64,000 nt of DNA from Candidatus Rifleibacteriota bacterium (GTDB lineage Bacteria > Muiribacteriota > Ozemobacteria > Ozemobacterales > Ozemobacteraceae): assembly GCA_015232575.1 (NCBI GenBank), contig JADFZL010000016.1, forward strand, positions 118,481 through 182,480, written 5' to 3'. Position 1 is the stretch's first letter, and every line of letters begins with the position of its first letter. The translations under genes were made by a program, and so were the position numbers. This document shows positions 7,695-16,553 of the stretch, one piece after another. The notes under the pieces were generated by a model. It ran no database searches and was not told where the DNA came from. It saw only the letters and a list, made by a program, of their open reading frames with translations.

Positions 7695-9650
7695 TTATTC
7701 TGCCAGTTCTGCCCAGCGGTTCAAATTTTTTTCCAGAACTTCATCAAGAGATTGCAATTCTCTGGTTAAGTTTGAAATCGCTGTAAAATCATCTGATGGC
7801 GTCTGAAGCAGGGTTTCAATTTCCGCTTTCCGAAGCTCATCAGTCTGTATTTTCTTTTCCAGAAAATCAAGCTCCTGACGCTCTTTGAATGACAATTTGC
7901 GAACGGCCGGGGAAGTTGTCTGAGTTATATTCTGCGCCTTTTTCTGTTCATTCTTTTGATCATTCATTAGATCACTATTTTGTTCGCATTTTTGAGAATT
8001 CTTCTGAACGTTCTTCTGTTCAGTACTTCGTTCATTTTTCTGCTCATTTTTTTCTTCGGATCTTGTCAGCAGTTCACTGAAAGTACCGACATAGCTTCTT
8101 ATTTCTCCGTTAGCTTCTATTCGGAAAAGATGATCAACTGTACGGTCTAGAAAATACCGGTCGTGTGATGCAACAATAAGGCAGCCGGGAAATGATTCAA
8201 GATAGTTTTCCAGAGCCGAAAGTGTTGCAATGTCGAAATCGTTTGTCGGTTCATCAAGAAGCAGAACGTTTGGTGCCTGCATAAGCAGGTGTAGAAGATA
8301 AAGACGCCGCCTTTCTCCGCCTGATAAACGCGATATCGGGGTAAAGTGCTGAGCAGGAGCGAACAAAAAACGTTCAAGCATTTTTGTTGCAGAAACGATC
8401 TGTCCATCTGAGGTTTTAATGTTATCAGCGCTTTCTCTGATGTAATCGATAATCCTCATGCCTTCTTCAAGTGCCCGGCTTTCCTGGTCGTAGTAGCCGA
8501 TTACAACAGTTTCGCCCGAAACTATTGTTCCTGAATCCGGGCTGATTCTGCCTGAAAGAATTTCCAGAAGTGTTGTTTTCCCTGAGCCGTTTGAACCAAC
8601 AATTCCGATTCTGTCCCTGTCTTTCAGTTTGTATGAAAAGTTTTTAAATAGAGCCTTTTCGCTGAATGATTTAGAGATGCATTCAATTTCAAGAATTTTG
8701 TTGCCCAGGCGTGTAACAGGAGCTCCAAGCTCAATTGACTTATTTTTTTCAACTTTTGACTCACTGATAAGCTTGGTAGCTCTCTCAACATGGGCTTTTT
8801 GTTTGGTAGAGCGGGCCTTGGCTCCCTGGCGCAGCCATGCAAGTTCGCGTCGCACCATTCCTTCGTGCTTAACGGCGTCCTGTTGCTGTAAAAGTTCTTC
8901 TTCTTCCTTTTTTTCGAGATATTTTGTATAGTTGCCATCGTAACGTTTGATACGACCTTTATCAATCTCAAATATGCGATTAGCAACGCGGTCAAGGAAG
9001 TAGCGATCGTGAGTAACAAGAAGAAGAGCCCCGGAAAACTTTGAAAGATAATTTTCGAGCCATACTATTGTTTCAACATCAATATGATTTGTCGGTTCGT
9101 CAAGAATCAGCAGGTCAGGTTTTATAATAAGGCCGCGGGCAAGAGCAAGGCGTTTTCTCTGCCCTCCAGAAAGCAGATCAACACGTTTATTGTAATCTGA
9201 CAGTCCGAGTCTTGCAAGAATAGACTTTGCGTTTGCTTCGAGATCCCAGCCGCCATGGATGTCAAGAATGTGCTCCAGGTTTGAAATCTGTTCGAGAAGC
9301 TCCGGATTCTCTTCATGATGTGTTTCCAGTTTTTTGCAGGCTGAAAGGTAATCTCGAAGAGTGTGAAGTTTTTCATTATCCGACTGGAAAACGGCGTCAA
9401 GAACGGTCTGATTTCCTTCGAAGACTGGATTCTGCGGGACAGACGCAATAAGTTTTCCCGTTGCCATTACCACCCGTCCGCTGTCAGGTGTTTCATTGCC
9501 GGAAATGATTCTGAGAAGGGTTGTTTTCCCTGAGCCGTTGCGTCCGATAATTCCGGCTCGTTCATTGTGTTCAAGGCCGAATGAAATTTCCTCAAGAACC
9601 GGACCCGCGCCGAAGCTTTTCTTTACAGCTTCAAGTGATAAGATGTTCAT
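7695..9650 (-). CDS. uup: ABC-F family ATPase (Uup-like) with unusual Q/K/N-rich linker
   Basis: A 651-residue soluble protein with two ABC modules and no membrane segments. Walker A motifs are GRNGSGKTT (about 36-44) and GSNGSGKTT (about 353-361); signatures are LSGGQRKR and LSGGERRR; Walker B motifs are LLILDEPTNHID and VLLLDEPTNDFD. A charged inter-domain linker lies at about 240-310, as expected for ABC-F proteins acting on ribosomes or, for Uup, on branched DNA intermediates. After the second module there is a low-complexity stretch of about 50 residues rich in NEQKN-like words (about 535-585), then a predicted coiled coil as in Uup. The linker is odd and looks like repeat expansion. The Uup assignment rests on the C-terminal coiled coil; another ABC-F subtype is possible. 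Confidence 0.85.
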   Translation of the reverse strand: MNILSLEAVKKSFGAGPVLEEISFGLEHNERAGIIGRNGSGKTTLLRIISGNETPDSGRVVMATGKLIASVPQNPVFEGNQTVLDAVFQSDNEKLHTLRDYLSACKKLETHHEENPELLEQISNLEHILDIHGGWDLEANAKSILARLGLSDYNKRVDLLSGGQRKRLALARGLIIKPDLLILDEPTNHIDVETIVWLENYLSKFSGALLLVTHDRYFLDRVANRIFEIDKGRIKRYDGNYTKYLEKKEEEELLQQQDAVKHEGMVRRELAWLRQGAKARSTKQKAHVERATKLISESKVEKNKSIELGAPVTRLGNKILEIECISKSFSEKALFKNFSYKLKDRDRIGIVGSNGSGKTTLLEILSGRISPDSGTIVSGETVVIGYYDQESRALEEGMRIIDYIRESADNIKTSDGQIVSATKMLERFLFAPAQHFTPISRLSGGERRRLYLLHLLMQAPNVLLLDEPTNDFDIATLSALENYLESFPGCLIVASHDRYFLDRTVDHLFRIEANGEIRSYVGTFSELLTRSEEKNEQKNERSTEQKNVQKNSQKCEQNSDLMNDQKNEQKKAQNITQTTSPAVRKLSFKERQELDFLEKKIQTDELRKAEIETLLQTPSDDFTAISNLTRELQSLDEVLEKNLNRWAELAE

Positions 9651-9688
9651 TTTACAGTGTGTTCCATTTTAATATGTGGTTTGATTAT

Positions 9689-10651
9689 TCAGTTCTCTTC
9701 GAGAAAAAAAAGAACTTTCGGGCCGGCAATAGTCGGGTTTACAGCGTGTTTTACAGAGATCAGACTATTCAGAGGTTCAGAAAAACCGTTTTTTTTCTGG
9801 GAAGACAGCAATTCAGAAAATATTTTGACAAAATACTCCGAATTTTCCCAGAGACCGCCTATACCGCAGAATGATACAGGTTTTTCCTGAAAAATTTCAC
9901 TGGCAATGGTATATATCTGACAGAAGAGAAGATTTATCGATGAATCAATGTGATTTCTGCACCATGCACAACCAGCTTCTGAAGCTTCAAGAAATAGCGG
10001 CGCAAGTCCGCCGAACAATTGTTGAATATTTGTTCCTGAGTAAATTAAATCTGTAAATGCTGATTTTTCCTGGGGCCACTGCTGGTATTTCCGGGAATAA
10101 ATATCAGCTAAAATTTCAAGATTATTCACGGATTTGCATTGAATTGATTCCCAGTGATGCATCAACCCTTGTGCTGCAAGTCTTCCAAAACATGCTCCGG
10201 AAGGCGTATCATCAAGAAGATAGCCCCAACCGCCCTTTCGCATTTCAGAATCGTGGTTCTTTCCGAAAACAATTGAACCAGTGCCATTGATGCTGATTAT
10301 TCCGGGCGATCCATTAAAAGCAGCAGCCCACGATGCTTTGAAGTCGCTGTAAACTCTTACAGTATTTGCTTTGATTCCAAGGTCTGAGAGCAGGAGGGCA
10401 ATTTTCTGTTCATCTGATGTTCCGCGTGCACCGGCAGCGCCTATAAGCCAACAGAACGGAATTTTTCCAAAGGTCTTTTCCACACGCTCTTTTACTGTAA
10501 GAAGAAGCTTTCCAAATTCAAGTTCTCCCATCAGACGAAGATTCTTTCCGGGAATTTCAAATTCCAGAGCTTCTGAAATAACAGGTGAAGTTGCTCTTAC
10601 GCGTAATTTAGTTCCGCCAAGATCAATACTGATTATATTTTCAGAATTCAT
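9689..10651 (-). CDS. BadF/BadG-type ATPase, N-acetylglucosamine kinase-like
   Basis: The start is set at 10651, where the ATG overlaps the stop of the upstream permease gene (ATGA); the frame stays open further upstream, but that would overlap the permease. The protein has 320 residues. The phosphate-1 motif IDLGGTKLRVR is at the N-terminus; VYSDFKASWAAAF supplies the expected aspartate region; the phosphate-2 motif is INGTGSIVFG, followed by GGWGYLLDDTPSGACFG, which closely resembles eukaryote-like GlcNAc kinases of the BadF/BadG/BcrA/BcrD family. Translational coupling with sugar transporter genes supports phosphorylation of an imported amino sugar or other hexose. The substrate itself cannot be read from the sequence. 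Confidence 0.85.
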   Translation of the reverse strand: MNSENIISIDLGGTKLRVRATSPVISEALEFEIPGKNLRLMGELEFGKLLLTVKERVEKTFGKIPFCWLIGAAGARGTSDEQKIALLLSDLGIKANTVRVYSDFKASWAAAFNGSPGIISINGTGSIVFGKNHDSEMRKGGWGYLLDDTPSGACFGRLAAQGLMHHWESIQCKSVNNLEILADIYSRKYQQWPQEKSAFTDLIYSGTNIQQLFGGLAPLFLEASEAGCAWCRNHIDSSINLLFCQIYTIASEIFQEKPVSFCGIGGLWENSEYFVKIFSELLSSQKKNGFSEPLNSLISVKHAVNPTIAGPKVLFFLEEN

Positions 10652-11463
10652 TTTATTGCGCCTCCCCTGATTCCTTCCAGTAGAAATTTTGAAAAGAATG
10701 TAAAAACTGCAATCATCGGAACTGCGGCAATAGTGGCACCAGCCATCAGCAGTCCATGTTCCATCACCTGTTGATCCTGAAGTAGCGCCAGGCCTACTGT
10801 AAGTGTATATTTTGATGATGAAGTCAGTGTTACCAGCGGCCACAGAAAAGCATTCCAGTGGGCGATAAAAACAAATATTCCAGATGTGGCAATTATTGGA
10901 GAAGCCAGTGGTAGAAAAATTCTGTGATAAATCTGAAATTCAGTTGCACCGTCTATTCGGGCTGCTTCAACAAGTTCTTTGGGAATTGAATCCATGTACT
11001 GTCGAATGAGATATATGCCGAAAGGCGCAGCCAGAGCTGGCAGAATGACCGCCCAGAGAGAATCAATAAGATTAATTCTTGTCATGAAAAGAAATAGAGG
11101 AAGCATGACAATTTGTCCTGGAACCATCATTCCGGCAAGAACAAGCCAGAAAACAAGCTCTCTTCCTTTGAATGTTCCGATTGAAAACCCGAATGCCGCC
11201 ATTGAATTAAGTATCATCTGTCCGATTGTTATTGCTGTGGCAACAAAAAAAGAATTCAGCGTCCAGATAAGGATTCTTCCGTCTGAAAAAAGAATGCGAA
11301 AATTTTCAAGTGAAAGAGAAAATCCTTTGGATGAACTGCCAGAAAAGCTTTCTGAATCGGTGAAAGCAGTTACAAGCATCCAGCAGAGCGGACCCATCGT
11401 AAAAATCAGCCCTGCCGAAAGAACTATCAAAACACCATATTTTTTCCAGACCCCAGCCATCAT
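10648..11463 (-). CDS. Carbohydrate ABC transporter permease, MalG/UgpE type
   Basis: A 271-residue inner-membrane protein with about six hydrophobic segments. The EAA motif of MalG-type permeases is clear (EAARIDGATEFQIYHRIFLPL), and the C-terminus (FLLEGIRGGAIK) is typical of this subfamily. It would form the translocation channel with the permease half of the fusion gene just upstream (62-base gap). The operon contains no ATPase gene, so a shared MsmK/UgpC-type ATPase must be encoded elsewhere, as is common in such systems. Confidence 0.93.
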   Translation of the reverse strand: MMAGVWKKYGVLIVLSAGLIFTMGPLCWMLVTAFTDSESFSGSSSKGFSLSLENFRILFSDGRILIWTLNSFFVATAITIGQMILNSMAAFGFSIGTFKGRELVFWLVLAGMMVPGQIVMLPLFLFMTRINLIDSLWAVILPALAAPFGIYLIRQYMDSIPKELVEAARIDGATEFQIYHRIFLPLASPIIATSGIFVFIAHWNAFLWPLVTLTSSSKYTLTVGLALLQDQQVMEHGLLMAGATIAAVPMIAVFTFFSKFLLEGIRGGAIK

Positions 11464-11525
11464 GTCTGTAATTTTAACCTTTCAATATTACACCAAATTT
11501 TTGTATTTTGATACTTGATTGAATA

Positions 11526-13874
11526 TCATGAAATTTCGTGATCGCCTCCAGGTGCAACCTTTTTTTGTACAATTGTAATTATAAGTATTGAAAAAAACAG
11601 AAGAAGGGCCATTGCACTAGATAAACCGAATTCAAAGTCGCGAAATGCGGCAGTGTAAACCCTGTGTACAACTACTTCGGTGCTGTAACCCGGACCGCCG
11701 TTTGTAAGCATGAATACCTGTGCAAAAACCTGCAAAGCGTCAATGCAGCCGGTAATACAGAGAAACAGAGTTGTACTTCGCAAAAGTGGCACTGTGATGA
11801 GTCGCCAGCACTGGAAATCAGTTGCTCCCTCAAGATGAGCTGATTCAAACAGGGATTTTGGAAGATTTGCGATTGCTGCAAGGTAAATAAGCATTGCACC
11901 GCCCGGAGAACGTAAAATGCCAGTCAGCATGACCGAGAAGAAAGCAACATTCGGATCTGTTATCCAGCCAATGCTGTTAAATCCAAAAAAACGAAGGAAA
12001 GTGTTGCCCAGGCCGAAGTCATAGTTGAAAATCCAGCGCCAGACCATTGTCAGAACGACAACTGAAGCTACTCCCGGAAGATAATACATTGCCCGGTAAA
12101 ATGATTTCATGCGTCCGGTGAGGGTGGATATGAGACTTGCCATAATGAGAGCTGTAAAAACATTTGCCGGAACAACAACAATCGTGTATATCACAGTGTT
12201 TTTGCAGGCAACTGCGAATTTCGGGTCTTCAATTGCACGAATGAAATTTGAAAGTGTATATTCTCCGACACTTCCAAAACGGCAGTCTGTGAATGCCATT
12301 GAAAGCGCTTCTCCAAGCGGATACCAAAGGAATATTCCAATAACTGACAATGCCGGCAGAATAAATATGAGATGAACGTTGCCGGTAAAAATGGCAAAAA
12401 TAAACATAATTGGAAAGAGCCCCATGAAGAATTTTCCGAACCAGGCTTTCTTCTCAAGATTCTCATTCATTGAAGCGGTTTGTCTGCTCATTTGAGAAAC
12501 AATTCTTTCTCTGGCAGCTTTCATGGCATCTTCAGGTTTTTTTTCACCCAGCAGAATTGTCTGAATGGATGATTCGATTTCTTCGTCGAATTGCGGCCAG
12601 CGTGGGTCATTTAGAACAGTGCGTCCGTCTTTCAGTACTTCCCATGCGCTTTTCATTTGAGGATCATTTGCATAAATATCGCTGGCGCTGGCTCTTGTTG
12701 GAAACTGTGTATAATGTACCAGGTCTCTTTGACGCTCAGACAACGTCAAAAAACGTGCAAGTTTCATTGCAGCATTTACGCGCGTTTTGTCTGCATTTTT
12801 GAATACATAAAATCCTGAAACACCGAGAAATGGTGGATTAGTTTTTTCTTCAGGTGCTGGAAAATGCATTATCTGGTAATTCATGGGATATTTGGTTCTT
12901 AAGGCGGAAATCGCCCAGAGCCCGAATGCAGAAATAGCAGTGCGTTTCTCGCGTGCGAAGCCGTCCCATGCGTCCTGTGAGGTTCTGCCGCCGCTGTCAG
13001 GTGGAATATATTTTTTTTCTACTAGTTCGCGAAGCCATTTCAGGCCATTCAGAGTTTCGACTGAATCACCGAGAAATTCTCGTTTTTCGTTTAGCCAGTC
13101 GCCACCTGCGATAAACGCGAATGGAAAATTGGCGGTTTCGTTCTTCTGGAAGAACAGCCCAAGCGGATATTCGCCGGTACCATTCATGTGTTTGCGAAGT
13201 TTTTCCAGTACTGTGCTGAATTCAGGTTCAGTCCATCTTCTGTTTTCGGGCAGACTGATTCCGGCAGATGCAAAAATATCGGTATTTACGAAAAGCATTT
13301 GACCGCCCATGTACCAGGGCCATCCGTAAATTTTTCCATCGACGGTAAAAGCTTTAAGTGCGCCCTTCAGGTAATCAGACTGGTCAGATTCGTTGAGCCA
13401 TTCGTCGATTGGTTCAATAAGTCCTTCGCGGATAAAGAGAAGCGGAACTGTTCCGGGCGCGATATCGGGATTTCTTCCTGCGATAGCAGAAATCTTAAGT
13501 TTTTCGTCACCTTTTCCCCAGCTAAGCTCAGTCAGGGTAACTTTTATTTCCGGGTTTTCCTTTTCAAATTGTTGAATCTGACGTTTAATCCATCTGAAAC
13601 GGTCAGTTTTTTCGCCGGGCTCAAGCCAGCGTGGGAAATCCCAGAGGTTTATGTTTAGAGGTTCGCATTCGGAAGCATTTGATAAAAAGATAAAAAATAC
13701 TGCGAATACAAAAATTAATATCTTGTTTGAAAAACAAGAATGTTTTAGAATATCAGATAGAAAAAAAATATTTGAACGGGGGAAAAGAATGTTCGAACAA
13801 GAATTGGCAGATTTGCTCGAAAAATCTAGGCAAAATCCACGTGATCCGGAAGTGTACAAAGAATTAGGTAACAT
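11526..13874 (-). CDS. Fusion of extracellular sugar-binding protein and MalF/UgpA-type permease
   Basis: One continuous frame. After a signal/anchor helix (KILIFVFAVFFIFLSNAS), a full extracellular solute-binding domain follows (about residues 75-480; NINLWDFPRW, GRNPDIAPG, GKIYGWPWYMGG). A membrane segment (FFMGLFPIMFIFAIFTG) leads into a complete permease domain with the EAA loop ESAHLEGATDFQCWRLITVPLL. These parts are normally separate proteins, so the binding domain is tethered to the channel. The start is uncertain: there is no ATG, GTG or TTG between about 13857 and the signal helix, and the ATG at 13874 (with GGTGGA upstream) overlaps the divergent TPR gene by 86 bases and gives a long N-region. 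A rare start codon near 13730-13760 is the alternative. Confidence 0.85.
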   Translation of the reverse strand: MLPNSLYTSGSRGFCLDFSSKSANSCSNILFPRSNIFFLSDILKHSCFSNKILIFVFAVFFIFLSNASECEPLNINLWDFPRWLEPGEKTDRFRWIKRQIQQFEKENPEIKVTLTELSWGKGDEKLKISAIAGRNPDIAPGTVPLLFIREGLIEPIDEWLNESDQSDYLKGALKAFTVDGKIYGWPWYMGGQMLFVNTDIFASAGISLPENRRWTEPEFSTVLEKLRKHMNGTGEYPLGLFFQKNETANFPFAFIAGGDWLNEKREFLGDSVETLNGLKWLRELVEKKYIPPDSGGRTSQDAWDGFAREKRTAISAFGLWAISALRTKYPMNYQIMHFPAPEEKTNPPFLGVSGFYVFKNADKTRVNAAMKLARFLTLSERQRDLVHYTQFPTRASASDIYANDPQMKSAWEVLKDGRTVLNDPRWPQFDEEIESSIQTILLGEKKPEDAMKAARERIVSQMSRQTASMNENLEKKAWFGKFFMGLFPIMFIFAIFTGNVHLIFILPALSVIGIFLWYPLGEALSMAFTDCRFGSVGEYTLSNFIRAIEDPKFAVACKNTVIYTIVVVPANVFTALIMASLISTLTGRMKSFYRAMYYLPGVASVVVLTMVWRWIFNYDFGLGNTFLRFFGFNSIGWITDPNVAFFSVMLTGILRSPGGAMLIYLAAIANLPKSLFESAHLEGATDFQCWRLITVPLLRSTTLFLCITGCIDALQVFAQVFMLTNGGPGYSTEVVVHRVYTAAFRDFEFGLSSAMALLLFFSILIITIVQKKVAPGGDHEIS

Positions 13875-14610
13875 ATATTTCCACCAGCAGCATTTTGAAC
13901 AAGCAATAGAATACTACGAAAAAGCACTCGAATGCAATCAGGAATATTTTAAAGCTCTGTACAATCTGGGAAACACTTATTACAAGATCGAACAGTTTGA
14001 AAAAGCTGTTCATTACTGGCACCGAGCAATTAATGTTAAATCAGATTTTGATCACGCCCACTTTAACCTGGGTTATCACTATTATACAAAAGGCTTTTTC
14101 CGTGAAGCGATTGCAGAATTTCGAAAGGCTCTTGACATTAATCCGACCGCGGCAGATACTTTCTACTATCTCGGGCTTTGTTATCAACAGAGTGATCAGC
14201 TTGCACTTGCAATAGAAGCTTTCAGAAAAGCAATTTCACTCTCTGATGATGATCCAGATTATCACTACAACCTTGCGAATGCCTCGTATGACTCAGGCGA
14301 TTACCAGGTTGCAGCCGATGAGTGGAAAATTACTCTTTCGATCAGGCCTAAAGATTTGAAAGCCAGAAACAATTATTGTGATGCACTCGTCCAACTTGGA
14401 CGTATTGACGAAGCTTTGAAAGAGATTGATATTGTTCTTGCTGAGGACCCTGAATATCCGCCTGCGTTGTGTACAAAGGCAGAGATTTTTGAAAAACAGG
14501 GAAAGAAATCTGAATCTCAAGAAATGTTTCGCAGTGCTCTAAGGCATACATCAGAAAATCAAAATTGGGCGCTTCTTGGAAAATATATTCAGGAAAAGAT
14601 CGTTAATTAA
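13789..14610 (+). CDS. TPR-repeat protein
   Basis: A 273-residue soluble protein built almost wholly of tetratricopeptide repeats, about seven units of 34 residues with the usual G-Y/A-P spacing (for example KELGNIYFHQQHFEQAIEYYEKAL and NLGNTYYKIEQFEKAVHYWHRA begin two of them). The start at 13789 is chosen because CGGGGGAAAAGA lies directly before it; the frame is open for 46 more codons upstream, but that part lies over the transporter gene. TPR proteins are scaffolds; the partner is unknown. It is followed after 34 bases by a small membrane protein gene, probably in the same transcript. Confidence 0.88.
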   Translation: MFEQELADLLEKSRQNPRDPEVYKELGNIYFHQQHFEQAIEYYEKALECNQEYFKALYNLGNTYYKIEQFEKAVHYWHRAINVKSDFDHAHFNLGYHYYTKGFFREAIAEFRKALDINPTAADTFYYLGLCYQQSDQLALAIEAFRKAISLSDDDPDYHYNLANASYDSGDYQVAADEWKITLSIRPKDLKARNNYCDALVQLGRIDEALKEIDIVLAEDPEYPPALCTKAEIFEKQGKKSESQEMFRSALRHTSENQNWALLGKYIQEKIVN

Positions 14611-14644
14611 TAGTCTTGTCAAACAAAAATATGGAGGGTTCATA

Positions 14645-15037
14645 ATGTGGCCAAAATGGGTTCGTGGAGCTGTTGCATGCTGGGTTGGGCTTGATTCATC
14701 TAAGAGAGGTGAGTTTTCGCTGTTCTGGTTTCTTATAGTTCTTATTCTCGGGCCTTTCCTTGTGCCTCTTTACTTTACGCTCAGATCTCAAAATCCGGAC
14801 GAGAAGAATGAAAACGGTTTCCTTCTCAATTTTGCTGAAAATCTGAAGAATTTCTTTGCTGCTCTCGTGGGTTTTGCGTCGCTTGGTGTTTTTGCAGAAA
14901 ACCTTGAACGGATTATCAACGGTGATCTGGGAAGAGTCAAACGCGCAGAAGTCCTTGCCGGATCAATATTCAGCTTTGCACTTTTGAGTGTACTTCTTTT
15001 TATTGTAAAAAAGATTAATGTTTTTTCAACAAAATAA
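14645..15037 (+). CDS. Small membrane protein of unknown function
   Basis: A 130-residue protein. The start at 14645 has GGAGGG seven bases upstream; an upstream in-frame start at 14576 would overlap the TPR gene and lacks such a site. Hydrophobic segments at about 28-50, 77-97 and 108-124 suggest three membrane helices, with a charged loop between the first two (RSQNPDEKNE). No family is recognised. Its closeness to the TPR gene suggests a membrane anchor or partner for that protein, which is inference only. Confidence 0.75.
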   Translation: MWPKWVRGAVACWVGLDSSKRGEFSLFWFLIVLILGPFLVPLYFTLRSQNPDEKNENGFLLNFAENLKNFFAALVGFASLGVFAENLERIINGDLGRVKRAEVLAGSIFSFALLSVLLFIVKKINVFSTK

Positions 15038-15370
15038 AGCGTTGATAGCCGTGTGAAATCAGTTCCCTCTTTTGTCAGTCTGTGTGAGAGAGGATAGGGT
15101 TTGAGGTTATTCCTGGTTTAACTTGAGAAATATTTGTACTATTTAGGAGTTGGAAAATTGAACTGCTGAAAAAAACTGCTGGTTTTTTTGCAATTGTTGG
15201 TTTTTTTGCTGAAAAATATTGACAGTTTTTTAAAAATTTGTCAGACTTTATTCATGGGAGTTGATGGAATCAGAGAGAAATTATTATTAGCAGTTGGTAC
15301 AGAGATTGCGTTATAATATTCATTATTCAAGATTCCAAACTTCAGTTGAAAAATTCAAGGAGGTTCCCGA
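15038..15370. other. Intergenic region with T-rich direct repeats
   Basis: A 330-base gap. It contains two copies of GGTTTTTTTGC separated by about 18 bases (15181 and 15199) and several T-runs. No coding frame is convincing. The promoter of the next gene should be at its right end. Confidence 0.45.
15287..15317 (+). promoter_or_regulatory. Candidate promoter of the NPGQG-repeat protein gene
   Basis: A perfect -10 hexamer TATAAT at 15312-15317 lies 53 bases before the start codon. The best -35 candidate (TTAGCA at 15287) is weak and at a long 19-base spacing. A clear AGGAGG ribosome site follows at about 15358. Confidence 0.35.
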
Positions 15371-16426
15371 ATGAAACGGAATATTACTACTGGTGGATTT
15401 ATTGCGTTGATGGTAGCACTCAGTTTTCTTTTCACCCCTGTATCATGGGCAGGTAATCCTGGCCAGGGTGGTAAGGGTGGCGGATATCATAAACACAAAA
15501 AAGTTGGTTTTTTCACAAAAATCGGAAGAGCTATCAGACACATGGGCGACCATATTAAGAACTGGTTCCAGGATGCCCGTGTTAATACAAAAGAATTCTT
15601 TTTTGGTTGTAAGCCAAGAGTATGGGTTTGCGGATATTATGACAGAAATGGAAGACATGTAAAAGGTCACTGGAGATATATCAATCATTGTGGTAAAGGT
15701 GGAAAGGGTGGAAATCCAGGACAGGGTAATCCAGGCCAGGGTAACCCCGGACAAGGTGAACCTGGACAAGGTAATCCCGGTCAGGGCGATTCAGGTCAGA
15801 GCGATCCAGGACAGGGCGGACAAACTCCAGCCCCGGCTCCGGAACCAACACCAGCCCCAGAACCAACCCCAACTCCAGAGCCAGCTCCTCCGGAACCAAC
15901 CCCAGCTCCTGAAGTCAATGCTCCTGCTGCTGGTTCAGGCGAAAGCGCAGGCCTTACAGGTGGAGCTCCAACCGATCAGCCAGCAGTAGATGGCGAAGTT
16001 CCTCCGGAACCACCCGCCGATGGACAGGCACCTGCTCAGAATAGAAGAACATTCAGTGGCGAAATGCAGTATATGGTTAATCTGACAAATGATGCAGAAC
16101 AGCTCAACAGACAGTTTAAGAAATCAAAACCAGCAAAAAAAGGCAAAGTTGACCCAGCCGAAGTTAATGCTCAGGAAGTTCAGGCAATACTTTTCGAAAG
16201 ACAGACAAGAGCAGCTAATCTGGTTAAGGTAATCACAAAAGATCTCGAAAATACTAACGGAAAAGGTGGAGTTTACTACAATGCTTTCAAGAGATCGATG
16301 AACTCCATGAATAAAGGCGATAGAGAAATGCTTGGCGATATCAGTCAGAACGTAAAGACTTTCATCAAATCAAATGCAGTTCATAAGAAGGGCGCATTTG
16401 CTGACAGAGCAAAAGAATTGAAATAA
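15371..16426 (+). CDS. Secreted protein with NPGQG and proline-rich repeats
   Basis: A 351-residue protein. Residues 1-27 form a signal peptide ending VSWA-GNPGQG. A conserved-looking region (about 40-110) has W and C residues (GCKPRVWVCGYYDRNG, HVKGHWRYINHC) reminiscent of short cell-wall or YXWXXGXH-like modules. Seven to eight tandem NPGQG-type pentapeptides follow, then a proline/alanine/glutamate spacer (PEPTPAPEPT). A charged, helical C-terminal domain of about 140 residues (FSGEMQYMVNLTNDAEQLNR onward) contains no cysteine. The layout suggests an extracytoplasmic protein with two folded ends joined by a flexible wall-spanning linker. No family is recognised. It is a single gene with its own terminator. 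Confidence 0.8.
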   Translation: MKRNITTGGFIALMVALSFLFTPVSWAGNPGQGGKGGGYHKHKKVGFFTKIGRAIRHMGDHIKNWFQDARVNTKEFFFGCKPRVWVCGYYDRNGRHVKGHWRYINHCGKGGKGGNPGQGNPGQGNPGQGEPGQGNPGQGDSGQSDPGQGGQTPAPAPEPTPAPEPTPTPEPAPPEPTPAPEVNAPAAGSGESAGLTGGAPTDQPAVDGEVPPEPPADGQAPAQNRRTFSGEMQYMVNLTNDAEQLNRQFKKSKPAKKGKVDPAEVNAQEVQAILFERQTRAANLVKVITKDLENTNGKGGVYYNAFKRSMNSMNKGDREMLGDISQNVKTFIKSNAVHKKGAFADRAKELK

Positions 16427-16449
16427 AATTCTGTTAGAATAAAACAAAA

Positions 16450-16480
16450 AACAGCATCTTAAACAGATGCTGTTTTTTGT
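16450..16480 (+). terminator. Rho-independent terminator
   Basis: AACAGCATCT and AGATGCTGTT form a perfect 10-bp stem with a 5-base loop, followed by TTTTGTTTT. Confidence 0.9.
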
Positions 16481-16553
16481 TTTGCCAATTAAAAAAAATC
16501 ATGTTAATATCAAAAGCCTATTCAATTCTTTTTGATTTTCGGGAGGTATTTCT

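Noticed and set aside
10652..10843. 64 extra N-terminal codons for the BadF-like kinase
   Set aside because: They lie over the end of the permease gene; the ATGA overlap at 10648-10651 gives a start directly at the ATPase fold.
15690..15989. A 99-codon plus-strand frame inside the NPGQG-repeat gene
   Set aside because: It is a shifted reading of the repetitive coding sequence; the signal peptide and ribosome site belong to the main frame.
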